From Nitrosomonadales bacterium (GTDB taxonomy: Bacteria > Pseudomonadota > Gammaproteobacteria > Burkholderiales > Gallionellaceae): a stretch of DNA of 64,000 bases. Location of the stretch: the NCBI GenBank assembly GCA_016716325.1, contig JADJWO010000001.1:992001-1056000 (forward strand), read 5' to 3'. A program made the translations under genes and the position numbers. Below, piece after piece: positions 8,310-20,163 of this stretch. The stretch's first letter is position 1. Each line of letters opens with the position of its first letter. The notes below the pieces were generated by a model. The model ran no database searches. It was not told where the DNA came from and saw nothing but the letters and a program-made list of their open reading frames with translations.

Positions 8310-9404
8310 TCACTGCGGCGCCGACCTCGGCACCGACCATAATCCGCCATCCAGAACGTATACGTCATATCCGGCCTGCGCCAGAATGAACGCGGCGGCC
8401 GAACTGCGCCGTCCGCTCTGGCAGTAGGCGATATATTCCTTGCCGCGGTCCAACACCCCGATCGCATTGCGTATGTCGTTCAGCGGCACGTTCATCGCGC
8501 CCTGCAGACGATCGTACCGGTATTCCGGCGGATGACGCACGTCCAGCCAGATCGCGCCCTCGGCGATTTTCTGCCTGGCCTGTTCGTAGCTCAATTTGTG
8601 CAGCAGCGGTTCCTGCAGCAGCGACAGGAAATCCTGCCGCCCGATGCGCAACAACACACCGCCTGATTTCATCGTGACGGTCGCATTGCGCTTGACGCCG
8701 GATACCAGCGCTTCTTCGCCGAACACGTCGCCGGACTTCAGCTCGGCCAGTTGCATGTCCACCCCGCCCACGCGCCGCGTCACCTGCGCGCGACCGCTGT
8801 CGATCAGGTAATAGTAATCCCCTTCGTCCCCTTCGCGGATGATGACCTCCCCGGCCAGCACCGCGATCGCCTCGACGCGCTGCAACAGCGCGCTGATGTT
8901 CGCCATCGGCAGGTGCGCCAGCGGCCCGTTCTTCAGGTTGTCCGCGCTGAACATGTTGGAACTCAGCAATCGCTTGATGCTGGCCGAAACCTCTGCCTGC
9001 GCTGCCTCCGTGCTCGCGACATAACCGGCCCCGGTCGAATCATGTTGCGAGAACTGGTCCAGCGTCACCATGCGATCCAGCAATTCGTCGTCGATCCGCA
9101 GCAGGTGGCTTTCGCTCAACGCCCTGGCCGAAACGATATACGGCTGGCGCTTGCCCAGCGGATGCTTGGCCCACTCCGATTGGGCATTGACCACCACCCG
9201 GTTGCCATCCTGATATACGAGCTCGATCTCGCCATGCACCAGATAAACCGACTGGCCGGTCAATCCGTTGACCTTGAACGGATCGTCGCCCTGCGCAACC
9301 GTCTCGATGTGGCAATAATCGAGCAATTCGCGCAAGCGTGCCGGATTGAACGTGGAGATGGGCTCCAGTCCCGCAAGCACCTTGATATCCAGTGCATAGG
9401 CCAT
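8310..9404 (-). CDS. Cyclic-nucleotide-binding domain / rhodanese fusion protein
   Basis: 364 residues. Residues 1-110 look like a degenerate CNB fold. Residues 150-260 form a clear CNB domain with a phosphate-binding cassette (FGEEALVSGVKRNATV) that keeps the Glu and the Arg contacting cNMP. Residues 265-360 are a rhodanese domain with active-site loop CQSGRRS, so the catalytic cysteine is present. Start has SD GAGGAA. It follows the MBL-fold gene by 10 bp and precedes the GAF-PilB gene. A reasonable inference is a cAMP/cGMP receptor whose output is sulfur transfer or rhodanese-mediated protein interaction. The substrate is unknown. Confidence 0.85.
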   Translation of the reverse strand: MAYALDIKVLAGLEPISTFNPARLRELLDYCHIETVAQGDDPFKVNGLTGQSVYLVHGEIELVYQDGNRVVVNAQSEWAKHPLGKRQPYIVSARALSESHLLRIDDELLDRMVTLDQFSQHDSTGAGYVASTEAAQAEVSASIKRLLSSNMFSADNLKNGPLAHLPMANISALLQRVEAIAVLAGEVIIREGDEGDYYYLIDSGRAQVTRRVGGVDMQLAELKSGDVFGEEALVSGVKRNATVTMKSGGVLLRIGRQDFLSLLQEPLLHKLSYEQARQKIAEGAIWLDVRHPPEYRYDRLQGAMNVPLNDIRNAIGVLDRGKEYIAYCQSGRRSSAAAFILAQAGYDVYVLDGGLWSVPRSAPQ

Positions 9405-9414
9405 CGCTGGTTCC

Positions 9415-10179
9415 TCAGAACTCGAACACTTGATTGTTCTGCAACATCGTGGGGCGCACTCTTTCCACGCAACTCTCGATCTCGGACATGGTCACCTCGA
9501 GCTCGCCCGGCTTGAGATGGGTGATAAAGACCTTCGCATCCAGCTTGAACTTGGCCAGCTCTTCAGCCAGCAGGCTGGGGCACAAATGCTTGGAGAGCAC
9601 CGCCAGTTCTTTCTCGCTGTTCGAGAATGCGGTCTCGATGATCAGGTAGCGCAAATTCTCGATCTTGTTCACTACCTCCCAGAAGCTGTCATTGGTAAAG
9701 GTGTCGCCGCTGAACACCAGGCTGGAATGGCCGCTGTCGAGGCGGTAACCCACCGCCGGAACGGTATGATTGGCCGGCAACGAAGTGATCCTGCGCCCGT
9801 CCAGCACGATGGTCTCGCCCAGCACCATCGGCTGGTAGCGCATGATCGGCTGCTGCGCATTGGGTATCTCGCTGAAATCCGGCCATATCTTCCAGTTGAA
9901 GATATGCTGCTTGAGGATATCCAGCGTTTCTTCGGTGGCATGGATGGTCAGCGGGCGATCCCGCATGAACCCGACGCTGTCCACGATGAACGGAAGGCAG
10001 GCAATATGGTCGAGATGCGAGTGCGTGATGAAAACATGGTCGATCAGCGTAAGTTCGGTCAGGCTGAGTTCATTCACGCCGGTGCCCGAATCGATCAATA
10101 TGTCCTGATCGAGCAGGAACGAAGTCGTGCGGAGATTCACACCAATCCCGCCGCTACACCCCAATATTCTGAGTTTCAT
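9415..10179 (-). CDS. MBL-fold hydrolase resembling class II 3',5'-cyclic nucleotide phosphodiesterase
   Basis: 254-residue metallo-beta-lactamase-fold protein. The metal motif HSHLDH lies near residue 54 in a context close to the class II cAMP phosphodiesterase signature (HxHLDH followed by small hydrophobic residues), though the following Gly/Ser position is Cys. Further ligands are seen in SGDTF and ITHLKPGE. It is encoded 16 bp after the CHASE2 cyclase and 10 bp before the cNMP-binding protein, which makes breakdown of the cyclase product the most economical role. RNase Z-like or other MBL hydrolase activity cannot be excluded from sequence alone. Confidence 0.75.
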   Translation of the reverse strand: MKLRILGCSGGIGVNLRTTSFLLDQDILIDSGTGVNELSLTELTLIDHVFITHSHLDHIACLPFIVDSVGFMRDRPLTIHATEETLDILKQHIFNWKIWPDFSEIPNAQQPIMRYQPMVLGETIVLDGRRITSLPANHTVPAVGYRLDSGHSSLVFSGDTFTNDSFWEVVNKIENLRYLIIETAFSNSEKELAVLSKHLCPSLLAEELAKFKLDAKVFITHLKPGELEVTMSEIESCVERVRPTMLQNNQVFEF

Positions 10180-10195
10180 CGTTCGTCAGCCTTTG

Positions 10196-12418
10196 CTATT
10201 TTGTCTCGAACACATACACGCCGTCCCAATCTGCTGCCGGCGGATGCTTGCGGAAATAGGCAGCGCGTTCGGCATATATCTTGTACAACCCCGTATCCGG
10301 CGACATGCGCTGCAGGTTCATCAGTTGCAGCTCGACCTGATCCCAATCCTGCTTGCGATACAGGCGGCGCACTTCATGGAACAACTTGATCTCGTCGAGC
10401 AGGTCTTTGCCCACTTCGCCGGCCAATCCGATCGGCTCATAGATCGCCACGGGCTTATCTTTACCTTTTACTCGGACATGGTCAAGTTCACGATAGACAA
10501 AATCAGTGACCGCGTTCCGGGTGTTCTCGCCTACGATGATACCCACCGCATATTGTTTGGTGATCCCTTCAAGGCGTGAAGCCAGATTCACCTCGTCGCC
10601 CATCACCGTGTAAGCGACGCGCACCTCCGAACCCATGTTGCCGACACTGACACGGCCGCTATTGATGCCCACCCCGACATGGATCTCCGGCCAGCCGCGT
10701 TCCTTGAAGTGCGGCTGCAAGGCCGCCAGGGTCGATTGCATCTCTAGGCCCGCCAGTATGGCATTGCGCGCATGATCGGGCAGAGGATTCGGCGCACCCC
10801 AGAATGCCATGATGCAGTCGCCCATGTATTTATCCACCTTGCCATGATATTTCGAGATCACACGCGACAGCGGCGTCAGGAACTCGTTCATCAACTGGCT
10901 CAGCTCTTTCGGGTCCAGCCCCTCCGAGATGGTGGTAAAACCGCGCACATCGGAAAACAGGATGGTCATCTCGCGGCTCTCGCCTTCCATCGACACCACC
11001 TGTTCCGGGTGTTTGCTCATCTCGTCGACCAGCTCGGCCGGAACATATTTCCCGAACAGGTGGGTGATCTGGTGCTTGGTGCGCGACTCGACGAAGTAAC
11101 CGTATGACATGGCCAGCGCAAACAGCAGCGAGATCATCAGCAGGCTGTTCGCTACCGGGAACAGCAAATTGCCGTAGTGCCACAGCGTCAGGCTCATTCC
11201 CTGCGTGATTGCCAGCAGGAATAGCGAAACCAGGATGGCCCTGGCAGGGCTCAGCAACGGCAACAGGAGACTCAGACCGATGCCGATCAGCAGCAGCCAG
11301 GCGGCTTCAGCAACAGGCATATAAGCCGGGTGCTCCTTCATATCCTGATCGAGAATGCCGGATATCACGTTGGCATGGATCTCCACTCCCGGATAGACCT
11401 CGGCCACCGGTGTGGCGCGCATATCCAGCAAGCCCGGAGCAGTCGTGCCCAGCAACACGATCTTGTCTTTGAGCTGCGCGACATCCACGCGGTCGTGCAG
11501 CACGTCCGCAACAGATATATAGCGGAAGCTGCCTTGCGGACCGCGGTATGGCACAAAGGCCGCCACATCGCTATCGACGGGGATCCTCAGCTTGCCACCG
11601 ACTCCATCCAGTTCCAGCCATTCCAGACCGGCATAACCTCCGGTCGTATCCTCCAAAACAGGAAGCAATCCAGGGTGCCCCAGCAGGGTGCGCACCATCG
11701 CCAGAGACAGCGACTCGTAATATGCGCCAGCATATTCCACCACCATCGGCACGCGGCGCACCTCACCGTCCGCATCCACCAGAGGATTGAAGTGCCCGGC
11801 ACTGGCCGCCGCCTGCTGCAATTCCGGCAGGTTGGCGCCGTATCCGTTCCATCGGGTAAACGTGATCGGTCGCCCCTTGAACGTGCCCGCCGGGAACACC
11901 GGCTCGGGCAACACGCCGGATGTGTTGCTGTCGCCCTGATCGGTCAGGTAATACCCCAACACCACGTTGCGGTTCCTGATCTTGCTGGCGAACAGGGCGT
12001 CGTATTCGAGCTGCGGCTGCAACTGCGCCAAGGTTGCCTGGAACTGCGCGTCGCCCTTGAGCTGGTTTTGCCCGATCTTCTGCAGTACCCGAAGCCCGGA
12101 ACTCTCGTCTTTTTCGGCGAACACCACGTCAAAACCGAGCACCGCGATGCCGTGCTTGTCGAACAGCTTGTCCAGCAACAGGCTCAGGCGGTCACGGCCC
12201 CACGGCCAGCGCCCCTCCTCCTTCAGGCTTTTTTCGTCTATGTCGAGGATGACGATGCGTTCATCCACCGTGCGCGGCATGGTCAGCTGCAGACGGTAGT
12301 CATACAGGATGGATGACAGGCGATCGATAAAGTGCAGCTGGTAGAAACCGGCAGCGTTGCCCGCGAAGAACAGGACCACCATCAGTCCAAGCCCAATCAA
12401 GATTGCGTTCTTTTTCAC
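10196..12418 (-). CDS. CHASE2-sensor class III adenylate cyclase
   Basis: 740 residues. TM1 (about 5-25) is followed by an extracytoplasmic CHASE2 domain (about 30-340), three TM segments (about 350-430) and a class III nucleotidyl cyclase domain (about 475-660). Metal-binding aspartates are in FSDVRGFT and GDCIMAFWG. The purine-specifying lysine in VDKYMGD and threonine in AYTVMGDEVN point to ATP rather than GTP, and the transition-state Asn/Arg are in NLASRLEG. The product should be cAMP, made at the inner membrane in response to a periplasmic signal. Start is GTG with GGGAG 4 nt upstream. It shares the CHASE2 input type with the kinase of the same operon. Confidence 0.9.
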   Translation of the reverse strand: MKKNAILIGLGLMVVLFFAGNAAGFYQLHFIDRLSSILYDYRLQLTMPRTVDERIVILDIDEKSLKEEGRWPWGRDRLSLLLDKLFDKHGIAVLGFDVVFAEKDESSGLRVLQKIGQNQLKGDAQFQATLAQLQPQLEYDALFASKIRNRNVVLGYYLTDQGDSNTSGVLPEPVFPAGTFKGRPITFTRWNGYGANLPELQQAAASAGHFNPLVDADGEVRRVPMVVEYAGAYYESLSLAMVRTLLGHPGLLPVLEDTTGGYAGLEWLELDGVGGKLRIPVDSDVAAFVPYRGPQGSFRYISVADVLHDRVDVAQLKDKIVLLGTTAPGLLDMRATPVAEVYPGVEIHANVISGILDQDMKEHPAYMPVAEAAWLLLIGIGLSLLLPLLSPARAILVSLFLLAITQGMSLTLWHYGNLLFPVANSLLMISLLFALAMSYGYFVESRTKHQITHLFGKYVPAELVDEMSKHPEQVVSMEGESREMTILFSDVRGFTTISEGLDPKELSQLMNEFLTPLSRVISKYHGKVDKYMGDCIMAFWGAPNPLPDHARNAILAGLEMQSTLAALQPHFKERGWPEIHVGVGINSGRVSVGNMGSEVRVAYTVMGDEVNLASRLEGITKQYAVGIIVGENTRNAVTDFVYRELDHVRVKGKDKPVAIYEPIGLAGEVGKDLLDEIKLFHEVRRLYRKQDWDQVELQLMNLQRMSPDTGLYKIYAERAAYFRKHPPAADWDGVYVFETK

Positions 12419-12482
12419 TCCGCTCCCTTAATTATGACTGGACGAAAATACAAGCCCCGTACTCCCGCCCATGAGAGCCGTG

Positions 12483-13229
12483 TCAGCCCTTGAAATAAAA
12501 CTCCATCTTCACTCCCGCCAACTCGATCACATCATGATCCTGCAATTGATGCGGCTGATCGCTCAATGCCTGCCCGTTCACCGATGGATGTTGCGCACCC
12601 TCGACATGGGTGATGAAGAAGCCATGCGGGCGGCGCGTAAGCACGGCGACCTGCACGCCCGGCTTACCCAGCGTCGTCAGGTTCTTGACCAGTTCGAGTT
12701 CCTTGCCCGCATTGGGGCCGGTCAATATCTGCACTGCTGCGGCTTGGGGGGCGGCCTGGGGAGCGGCCTGCGGTGCGGGCGCGGCAGCAGGCGGTTGCGC
12801 GCCTGGCTTTGCGGCAGCATCCCCGGTACCCGCCGGTTTGACGATCTCGCCGGCTTTTTCCACTCCGGAACCGGCCTGCTTGATGGGCGCACGGATCACC
12901 ATGGTTTTCTCGAAATCGTCCGAACTGGCCGGACTGACCTGGTCGTTGATGTATTTCAGCTTGTATTTACCGATCTCGATCAGGTCGTTGTTCTGCAGAA
13001 AGTGCTTCTTGGTGGCGGTCCCGTTCACTTCCAGACCGTTGGTACTGTCCAGATCCTCAAGGAAAGAATCATGCAGGATGGTGACGATCGCGGCATGCTC
13101 ACCGCTCACTGCCAGGTTGTCGATGACGATATCGTTATGCGCCTTGCGCCCGATGGTCATGCGTTCCTTGTTCAGCGGATACTCCTTCACCACCACACCG
13201 TCCATGCTAAGTATCAATTTTGCAGTCAT
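12483..13229 (-). CDS. Protein with two FHA domains
   Basis: 248 residues. The N-terminal domain (about 15-95) is a canonical FHA fold with IGRKAHNDIV, SGEHA and LDSTNGLEVNG, the phosphothreonine-binding residues being present. A linker of about 45 residues rich in Ala, Pro and Gln follows. A second, weaker FHA-like domain (about 160-245) has the Asn-Gly (SVNG) but lacks a clear GR-S pair. It sits between the PP2C phosphatase and the cyclase, so it is probably the reader of threonines phosphorylated by the operon's kinase. Cytosolic, no signal peptide. SD GAGGG precedes the ATG. Confidence 0.85.
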   Translation of the reverse strand: MTAKLILSMDGVVVKEYPLNKERMTIGRKAHNDIVIDNLAVSGEHAAIVTILHDSFLEDLDSTNGLEVNGTATKKHFLQNNDLIEIGKYKLKYINDQVSPASSDDFEKTMVIRAPIKQAGSGVEKAGEIVKPAGTGDAAAKPGAQPPAAAPAPQAAPQAAPQAAAVQILTGPNAGKELELVKNLTTLGKPGVQVAVLTRRPHGFFITHVEGAQHPSVNGQALSDQPHQLQDHDVIELAGVKMEFYFKG

Positions 13230-13251
13230 AGTCGTGACCCTCTTACTAATA

Positions 13252-14079
13252 TTATTTCATCAACCAATTGAGCAATCGTTCCAACCAACCGCGCGGCGCG
13301 ACGAATTCGCCTTTCACCTTGACCAGGATCACCGAAACATTATCACGGCCACCGTTGTCGTTCGCGGCCTGTATCAACTGCTCCGCAGCAAGAGGCAAAT
13401 TGCCCTGCATCGAATACAGCATGGACTGGATGTCATCATCCTCGACCATGTCGTTCAGGCCATCCGAACACAACAGGTAAATATCCCCCACCTGCACGTC
13501 ATACACATTGATCTCGGGCTCCACCTCGGCATCGATCCCGACTGCGCGTGTCACCAGATTCTTGTTTTTGGAATTACGCGCATCCGCCGCGCTGATCATT
13601 CCGCTGTCGATCTGCTCCTGCAGCAACGAATGATCGCGGGTGATCGTTTCCAGCGCTTCACCGCGCAACCGGTACATGCGCGAATCGCCCACATGCCCGA
13701 CAGCCACGCGATTATCATAGAACAGGCCGGAAACGACGGTCGTCCCCATGCCGGCATATTGAGGCTGGCTTTGCGAAGCATGGTAGATGGACGCATTGGC
13801 TTTTTTGATATTGTCGCGCAGCAATATCACTCCCAGCTCTTCCCCGCTGTCTCCGTCGCGACTGGTCGGGCTGTCATTCTCCAGACGATGTGCGATCTCG
13901 GTGGCGGTCACCGAAACCGCGATTCCGCTCGCCACTTCGCCCGCATTGTAACCACCCATGCCGTCCGCCAGCACCACCAACCCGCATCCGGCGTCATACG
14001 TTACGCTATCCTCGTTGTGCGAACGGACCATCCCGGGACTGGTCTGGCTGACGATTTCCAACGCCTCCGTAATCTTCAT
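13252..14079 (-). CDS. PP2C-family Ser/Thr protein phosphatase (Stp1/PrpC type)
   Basis: 275 residues covering one PP2C domain. Motifs in order are RSHNEDS, VVLADGMGGYNAGEVAS, GTTVV, VGHVGDSRMYRLR, LLCSDGLNDMV and DNGGRDNVSVILV; the metal-binding aspartates are all there. It should remove phosphates placed by the neighbouring CHASE2 kinase. The ATG at 14079 is chosen: AGGGG lies 8 nt upstream and the gene then begins 5 bp after the kinase stop. An upstream in-frame start at 14109 would overlap the kinase gene. Confidence 0.92.
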   Translation of the reverse strand: MKITEALEIVSQTSPGMVRSHNEDSVTYDAGCGLVVLADGMGGYNAGEVASGIAVSVTATEIAHRLENDSPTSRDGDSGEELGVILLRDNIKKANASIYHASQSQPQYAGMGTTVVSGLFYDNRVAVGHVGDSRMYRLRGEALETITRDHSLLQEQIDSGMISAADARNSKNKNLVTRAVGIDAEVEPEINVYDVQVGDIYLLCSDGLNDMVEDDDIQSMLYSMQGNLPLAAEQLIQAANDNGGRDNVSVILVKVKGEFVAPRGWLERLLNWLMK

Positions 14080-14084
14080 GGTTA

Positions 14085-16688
<2,604 letters not shown>

Positions 16689-16780
16689 CAATCCCCCCCT
16701 GAATACTTCCCGATAAGCAGATTACGCCGCAGATATTAAAGTATTTCGCATAAACACACCATAATCCTTTCGATTTATTA

Positions 16781-16805
16781 CGAATTATCTAGATAACCCG
16801 ACCTA
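16781..16805 (-). promoter_or_regulatory. Conserved 25-bp motif upstream of the CHASE2 kinase operon
   Basis: The minus strand contains TAGGTCGGGTTATCTAG followed by ATAATTCG, about 95 bp before the kinase start. A copy with 20 of 25 identical positions occurs at 37611-37635, upstream of the HD-GYP-hemerythrin gene in the same relative orientation. Similarity of two non-coding sites upstream of signalling genes suggests a shared operator; the regulator is unknown. The 143-bp gap 16689-16831 otherwise shows no gene. Confidence 0.5.
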
Positions 16806-16831
16806 CATCGAAAAACCAGATCGCGCGTTGG

Positions 16832-17257
16832 TCATTTGACCAGAAGTACCGGACAATCAGCCAGATGCAACACCTTGTTCACCACCGAACCCAGCAGCAG
16901 GGCCTGCAACCCACCTTGTCCACGCCTGCCCATGACGATCTGATCCACTCCCTGCTCACGCGCATATTGCGTGATCGCCTCAGCCGGCGTACCGATGCTG
17001 ATGTGGTACTGGTATGGCAGCTTTGCGGCGTCCAGCGCCGCGCGGGCCGTGCTCAAGGCGGCCAACCCCTGCTCACGGTAGTAGCCGTCTATGGTCTGCT
17101 GGTCGATGAACAGTTTCACGTTACCCGCCGCCACGTTCCATTGCACGTTCAGCAACAGCAATTGCGGACGCTCCCTGAACCTATCAACCTGTTCTACTGC
17201 CCAATTCACCGCGCGCTCCGCGTTGGCTGAACCATCCACCGGAATCAATATCTTCAT
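16832..17257 (-). CDS. Universal stress protein UspA family
   Basis: 141 residues, single Usp domain. The N-terminus MKILIPVDGS is the typical first strand, and the C-terminal ATP-binding signature G-2x-G-9x-G-S/T is present as GRRGQGGLQALLLGSV. It is therefore the ATP-binding UspFG/MJ0577 type rather than the non-binding UspA type. The ATG at 17257 is chosen because GGGGA lies 6 nt upstream; GTG (17269) and ATG (17263) are in-frame alternatives. It directly follows the terC-like gene. Stress-related role inferred from family only. Confidence 0.88.
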   Translation of the reverse strand: MKILIPVDGSANAERAVNWAVEQVDRFRERPQLLLLNVQWNVAAGNVKLFIDQQTIDGYYREQGLAALSTARAALDAAKLPYQYHISIGTPAEAITQYAREQGVDQIVMGRRGQGGLQALLLGSVVNKVLHLADCPVLLVK

Positions 17258-17268
17258 CGTCATCCCCA

Positions 17269-18009
17269 CTATCTGTCATCCGCGACAACGGACACCTTTT
17301 CATCCACCAGATCGACCGCCTTGATCGCCTCTGCCTTGCGCATCGCCAGCCACCACCCCATTGCCAGCACGAACACCGCACAGGCAATCGGCACCAGCAG
17401 ATGTAGCGAGTGATGCGCCTCGACCACCTCCTTGAACAAGGCCTCGGTCACCAGCATCTCGCCCGCCACATATCCCAGCAGTGCGCCACCCGCATAGATG
17501 ATGAATGGATAGCGGTCGATCAGTTTCAGCACCAGTTGACTGCTCCACGCGATCAGCGGAATGCTGATCAACAAACCGAACACCAGCAGGAACACGCTCC
17601 CTTTTGCAACGGCTGCCACACCCAGCACGTTATCCAGGCTCATCACGAAATCGGCGATGATGATGGTCTTCACCGCTCCCCAAAGATGCCCCTCGGCCTT
17701 GATGCTGCCTTCACCGTGCGTCTCATCTTCGGGCAGGATCAGCTTGATGCCGATCCATAACAGCAGCAGCGCACCGACCAGCTTCAGATACGGAAGCGAC
17801 AGCAAGCCGACCGCAAAAAAGGTCAGCACGATGCGCAGACCGATCGCGCCGCCCACACCGTACATGATGCCTTTTCTGCGCTGCGCCTCCGGCAGGTTTC
17901 GGCAGGCCAGCGCGATCACCACCGCGTTGTCGCCCGACAGCAGCAGGTCGATCATGATGATCTTCAAGACATCCACCCAGAACTGGGGGGTCTGCATCAT
18001 TTCCAGCAT
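17269..18009 (-). CDS. TerC/YjbE-family integral membrane protein
   Basis: 246 residues with about seven TM helices. Conserved acidic family motifs are visible: LLLSGDNAVVIALA near residue 20 and MSLDNVLGVAA near residue 130. TerC family members are linked to manganese efflux (Alx/MeeY, YceF) or metallation of exported proteins. The ATG at 18009 is taken as the start: SD AAAGG lies upstream and it follows the sucD stop by 2 bp, whereas the longer frame runs into sucD. Probably co-transcribed with sucCD and the Usp gene. Confidence 0.87.
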   Translation of the reverse strand: MLEMMQTPQFWVDVLKIIMIDLLLSGDNAVVIALACRNLPEAQRRKGIMYGVGGAIGLRIVLTFFAVGLLSLPYLKLVGALLLLWIGIKLILPEDETHGEGSIKAEGHLWGAVKTIIIADFVMSLDNVLGVAAVAKGSVFLLVFGLLISIPLIAWSSQLVLKLIDRYPFIIYAGGALLGYVAGEMLVTEALFKEVVEAHHSLHLLVPIACAVFVLAMGWWLAMRKAEAIKAVDLVDEKVSVVADDR

Positions 18010-18011
18010 GA

Positions 18012-18893
18012 TCAGCCTTTCAGGATGTTCTGCATCACGCGCCCCATCTCCGCCGGGTTGCGCGTGATGTGGATGCCGCATTCCTCCATCACCGCCAGCT
18101 TCTCGTTGGCGCCACCCTGTCCGCCCGAGATGATCGCACCGGCATGGCCCATGCGTTTGCCCGGCGGGGCGGTGATCCCCGCGATGAAGCCGACCACCGG
18201 CTTATCCATGTTGGCCCTGATCCAGCGCGCGCATTCTTCCTCGTCGCTGCCACCGATCTCGCCCACCATGACCACTGCATCGGTGTCCGGGTCGCCGTTG
18301 AACAGCTTCATCACATCGATGTGTTTCAGCCCGTTGATCGGGTCGCCGCCGATGCCCACGCAGGACGACTGACCATAGCCCAGCGCGCTGAGTTGCCCGA
18401 CCGCCTCGTAGGTCAGCGTACCTGAACGCGACACCACGCCGATACGCCCTTTCTTGTGGATATGACCGGGCATGATGCCGATCTTGATCTCGTCGGGCGT
18501 GATCAGACCCGGGCAGTTCGGCCCGATCAGAACCGTCCTTTTTCCCTGCATCCTGTAGCGCGTCTTGATCATGTCGTGCACGGGAATGCCTTCGGTGATG
18601 CAGATCACCAGATCGAGGTCGGCTTCCACTGCTTCGTCGATGGCCGCTGCCGCGCCGGATGGCGGCACATAGATCACCGATACCGTGGCGCCGGTCGCCG
18701 CCTTCGCATCCTTCACGGTCGCATACACCGGGATGCCCTCGAACTGCTCGCCCGCTTTCTTCGGGTTCACACCCGCCACGAAACAGTTCGCACCGTTCGC
18801 ATATGCCTTGCATTGCTGGGTATGGAACTGGCCGACCTTGCCGGTCATGCCCTGTGTGATGACTCTTGTGTCTTTGTTGATGAGGATGCTCAT
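18012..18893 (-). CDS. sucD: Succinyl-CoA synthetase alpha subunit
   Basis: 293 residues (family about 290). The N-terminal CoA-binding Rossmann domain contains QGMTGKVGQFHTQQ and GVNPKKAG. The phosphorylated active-site histidine lies in GHAGAIISGG near the C-terminus. With SucC it converts succinyl-CoA and ADP/GDP to succinate and nucleoside triphosphate in the TCA cycle. Start and sucC stop overlap as ATGA, indicating translational coupling; a longer in-frame opening upstream is only the antisense-free shadow of sucC. Confidence 0.97.
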   Translation of the reverse strand: MSILINKDTRVITQGMTGKVGQFHTQQCKAYANGANCFVAGVNPKKAGEQFEGIPVYATVKDAKAATGATVSVIYVPPSGAAAAIDEAVEADLDLVICITEGIPVHDMIKTRYRMQGKRTVLIGPNCPGLITPDEIKIGIMPGHIHKKGRIGVVSRSGTLTYEAVGQLSALGYGQSSCVGIGGDPINGLKHIDVMKLFNGDPDTDAVVMVGEIGGSDEEECARWIRANMDKPVVGFIAGITAPPGKRMGHAGAIISGGQGGANEKLAVMEECGIHITRNPAEMGRVMQNILKG

Positions 18894-20059
18894 TGCTCGC
18901 CCCTTGCGGCATTCACCACTTTCGCTGCCGCATCCGCCATGTCGTTGCCGGAGATGATGGGCAAGCCGGACTCGGCCAGTATCTTCTTGCCCAACTCGAC
19001 GTTGGTCCCTTCCAGTCGCACCACCAGCGGCACAGCCAGATGCACCTCGCGCGCCGCCGCGACCACCCCTTCGGCGATCACGTCGCATTTCATGATACCG
19101 CCGAAGATATTCACCAGAATGGCCTTCAAATTGGGATTCTTCAGCATCAGCTTGAACGCCTCGGTCACCTTCTCCGTGGTCGCGCCACCGCCCACATCCA
19201 GGAAGTTGGCCGGATTCCCGCCATACAGCTTGATGATGTCCATGGTCGCCATCGCCAGCCCCGCGCCGTTCACCAGACAGCCGATATCGCCGTCCAGCGA
19301 GATGTAGGACAGGTCGAATTTCGACGCTTCGATCTCGGCGGGATCTTCTTCGTCGAGGTCGCGCATGGCAACGATCTCGGGATGGCGATACAGCGCGTTG
19401 GAATCGAAGTTGAACTTGGCATCGAGCGCGACGACACGATCGTCCGCCGTCAGAATCAGCGGGTTGATCTCGGCAAGCATCGCATCCTTCTCCACAAAGG
19501 CGCGATACAAACCCTGCAACACCTCCACCGCCTGCGCATTCGCCACATCGGGGATGCCGATGGCACGTGCCGTTTGCGCCGCTTCCGCATCCGTCAAGCC
19601 GGCGACCGGATCGATGCGCACCGTGATGATCTTCTCCGGCGAATGTTTGGCGACCTCCTCGATCTCCATGCCGCCCTCGCTGGAAGCCAGCAGCGCCACG
19701 CGCTGCGCGACACGGTCCACCACCATGCCAACGTAGAATTCCCTGGCGATCTGCGCACCTTCCTCGACCAGCAGACGGCGCACTTTCTGGCCTTCCGGCC
19801 CGGTCTGGTGCGTCACCAGCTGCATGCCGAGGATCTGCTGCGCGTAACGCCTCACTTCGTCGGGCGACTTCGCCACCTTCACGCCGCCGCCCTTGCCGCG
19901 CCCGCCAGCGTGGATCTGAGCTTTCACCACCCACACCTCGCCGCCCAATTCTTGCGCCGCCACGACCGCCTCGTCGACGCTGAAACAGGCGCTGCCACGC
20001 GGCGTCGGCACGCCGAACTGCCGCAATATCTCTTTACCCTGGTATTCGTGAATTTTCAT
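18890..20059 (-). CDS. sucC: Succinyl-CoA synthetase beta subunit
   Basis: 389 residues, the usual length. The N-terminus MKIHEYQGKEILRQFGVPTP is the family signature, and an ATP-grasp fold follows with AQIHAGGRGKGGGVK and LVNIFGGIMKCDVIAEG. ATG at 20059 is used, because the upstream in-frame start adds seven non-family residues. First gene of a sucC-sucD-terC-usp series. No 2-oxoglutarate dehydrogenase genes are adjacent. Confidence 0.97.
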   Translation of the reverse strand: MKIHEYQGKEILRQFGVPTPRGSACFSVDEAVVAAQELGGEVWVVKAQIHAGGRGKGGGVKVAKSPDEVRRYAQQILGMQLVTHQTGPEGQKVRRLLVEEGAQIAREFYVGMVVDRVAQRVALLASSEGGMEIEEVAKHSPEKIITVRIDPVAGLTDAEAAQTARAIGIPDVANAQAVEVLQGLYRAFVEKDAMLAEINPLILTADDRVVALDAKFNFDSNALYRHPEIVAMRDLDEEDPAEIEASKFDLSYISLDGDIGCLVNGAGLAMATMDIIKLYGGNPANFLDVGGGATTEKVTEAFKLMLKNPNLKAILVNIFGGIMKCDVIAEGVVAAAREVHLAVPLVVRLEGTNVELGKKILAESGLPIISGNDMADAAAKVVNAARGEQ

Positions 20060-20163
20060 AACGCATGACCGCCCATACAAAAGACGTGCAGCACAGGCCG
20101 CACGGACGGAATCTTACCGAATTATCATGCGACGAAGCGGGGAATCTGTCGATTGAAGTGAAA

